Below are positions 60,789 to 61,812 of a stretch of 61,812 bases of DNA, piece by piece (the stretch's first letter is position 1; each line of letters opens with the position of its first letter). This DNA is from an uncultured Myxococcales bacterium (GTDB taxonomy: Bacteria; Myxococcota_A; UBA9042; DTJE01). Made by a program: the position numbers and the translations under genes. The notes under the pieces are model-generated. The model was not told where the DNA came from, searched no databases, and saw only the letters and a list, made by a program, of their open reading frames with translations. Location: positions 1 to 61,812 of the forward strand of contig CALJUR010000062.1 in assembly GCA_937975765.1 (NCBI GenBank), read 5' to 3'.

Positions 60789-61748
60789 GTGCATCCGTCC
60801 GGGTTCCGGGCCGGGCCGCCGGTCGTGGTGGCATCGTCCGTGATGGCCTTCGCGTGCGCGGCGGCGGGTCCCTCCGGTCCCGCGCCGGCGCCGTCATCCG
60901 TGTCTTCCACCGCCCGTCCCGTCGAGGTGATCGGCCACCGGGGCGCCCGCGCGGCGCGGCCCGAGAACACGCTGGCGGCCTTCGAGTACGCGCTGCAGGC
61001 CGGCGCGGACGCGATCGAACTGGACCTGGCCGTCACCCGGGACGACCGGCTGGTGGTGGTGCACGACCTGCTGCTGAACATCGACCTGTGCCGCGGGCCG
61101 GACGGGCAGATCCTCGCGGACCGGGTGCCGATCCGCGCGATGTCCTTCGACGAGGTCCGGCGGCTGGACTGCGGCGCGGTGCGAAACCCGCGCTTCCCGG
61201 GACAGGTGCCGGTGCCGGGCCAGCGCATTCCCGCCATCGAGGAGGTCCTGTCCCTGCTGCGCGAATCCCCCCTTCCCGCGGTACGCACGGCGCGGCTGGT
61301 GGCCGAGATGAAGTCCGACCCGTCGCGACCGGACCTGGGCCCGGACCCCGACCGCGCGGCGGACCTGCTGGTGGCGGCGGTGCGGGGATCCGGGATCGCG
61401 GACCGCATCACGGTCCAGTCGTTCGACCACCGGGTGCTCCGGGCGGTGCACGCCCGGGACCCGTCGATCCCGCTGGCCGCGCTGGTGGGGCGGGAGAGGA
61501 CGGGCAATCCCGTCGAGATCGTCCGCGCCGCCGACGCGGGGATCTTCGCGCCGCACCACGAGGGGATCCTTGCCGGGGACGTGGCGGTCCTGCACGCGGC
61601 CGGGATGCGCGTCACGTGCTGGACGGCCAACGGCCCGGCGGCGTGGGACCGGCTGCTGGGGATGGGCGTGGACGGGATCATCACGGACGACCCGGCGGGG
61701 CTGATCGCGCACCTGCGGGCGCGGGGCCTGCGGCCGGCCTGCCCATGA
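60789..61748 (+). CDS. Glycerophosphodiester phosphodiesterase, secreted
   Basis: The 319-residue protein starts at GTG 60789 after GGGGGGCG, 31 bases from the SDR stop. A hydrophobic leader with Cys (ASSVMAFACAA) suggests export and perhaps lipidation. The GDPD domain has IGHRGARAARPENT (catalytic His), AIELDLAVTRDDRLVVVHD (metal ligands E, D, H), LVAEMKS, VQSFD and VTCWTANG...GIITDDP. It hydrolyses glycerophosphodiesters to glycerol-3-phosphate and an alcohol. The gene ends 64 bases before the window end; the remaining sequence shows nothing recognisable. Confidence 0.9.
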   Translation: MHPSGFRAGPPVVVASSVMAFACAAAGPSGPAPAPSSVSSTARPVEVIGHRGARAARPENTLAAFEYALQAGADAIELDLAVTRDDRLVVVHDLLLNIDLCRGPDGQILADRVPIRAMSFDEVRRLDCGAVRNPRFPGQVPVPGQRIPAIEEVLSLLRESPLPAVRTARLVAEMKSDPSRPDLGPDPDRAADLLVAAVRGSGIADRITVQSFDHRVLRAVHARDPSIPLAALVGRERTGNPVEIVRAADAGIFAPHHEGILAGDVAVLHAAGMRVTCWTANGPAAWDRLLGMGVDGIITDDPAGLIAHLRARGLRPACP

Positions 61749-61812
61749 CGGGGAAAAGGCGGGGGATGGGGGCTCGGCCCAGCGGCACCTCGACGTGGAT
61801 TGGGGGCCGTTC

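Noticed and set aside
1..61812. CRISPR arrays, rRNA genes, IS elements
   Set aside because: No regularly spaced identical repeats with unique spacers, no rRNA-like sequence and no transposase frames were seen. The 33-bp palindrome arrays have only two units each and no spacers.

Overview
The window comes from a high-G+C (about 65-75% in most coding sequence) Gram-negative genome. It looks most like a Myxococcota or other former Deltaproteobacteria lineage. The signs are eukaryote-like Ser/Thr kinases, a large cluster of lipoproteins with long acidic Asp/Pro/Ala linkers, SUMF1-like, FG-GAP, CotH and gingipain-like secreted proteins, and a RecBCD operon. This placement is inference from gene content; no rRNA, tRNA or CRISPR array was seen.

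Layout. 1-5556: the 3' part of a transmembrane Ser/Thr kinase, a TPR secreted protein and two SUMF1-domain lipoproteins, all on +. 5557-11604: a patchwork of small accessory modules. It holds an XRE/nucleotidyltransferase cassette flanked by 22-bp direct repeats, an archaeal-type AAA ATPase, a lipoprotein, remnants of a VWA-like protein and of a UvrD-like helicase, an AbiEii-type cassette flanked by arrays of 33-bp palindromic repeats, and a DUF4143 ATPase. 11750-13112: two lower-G+C secreted proteins of unknown role. 13435-23230: recC-recB-recD with 1-4 base overlaps. 23246-26440: a second DUF4143 ATPase and a soluble Ser/Thr kinase with an internal 171-bp duplication. 26629-31412: lipoproteins, one gingipain-like. 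31409-33588: a zincin-type putative peptidase and a third XRE/nucleotidyltransferase pair. 33685-36406: a CocE/X-Pro peptidase-like hydrolase and a 59-residue Cys-rich peptide. 36479-38992: lysine biosynthesis, with aspartate kinase and diaminopimelate decarboxylase in one frame separated by a single stop. 39190-54652: mostly secreted lipoproteins (DUF1439, CotH, esterase, metallophosphoesterase, VWA-like, Cys-rich, two FG-GAP proteins). 54922-56918: a radical SAM/SPASM enzyme coupled to a lipoprotein with three six-cysteine repeats. 57209-61748: DEAD-box RNA helicase, JAMM hydrolase, small basic protein, SDR and a glycerophosphodiester phosphodiesterase.

How it fits together. The lipoprotein genes look like an envelope/extracellular inventory: the acidic linkers probably space Cys-rich or enzymatic domains away from the membrane. 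The accessory region 5557-11604, and again 31409-33588, repeats one theme: minimal-nucleotidyltransferase cassettes with small HTH or helical partners, near ATPases that carry C-terminal PD-(D/E)xK-like motifs. Direct repeats and gene remnants there suggest cassette gain and loss. The best candidates for undescribed biology are the palindrome-array-bracketed AbiEii cassette, the rSAM/six-Cys-repeat pair, and the stop-split lysC-lysA frame.
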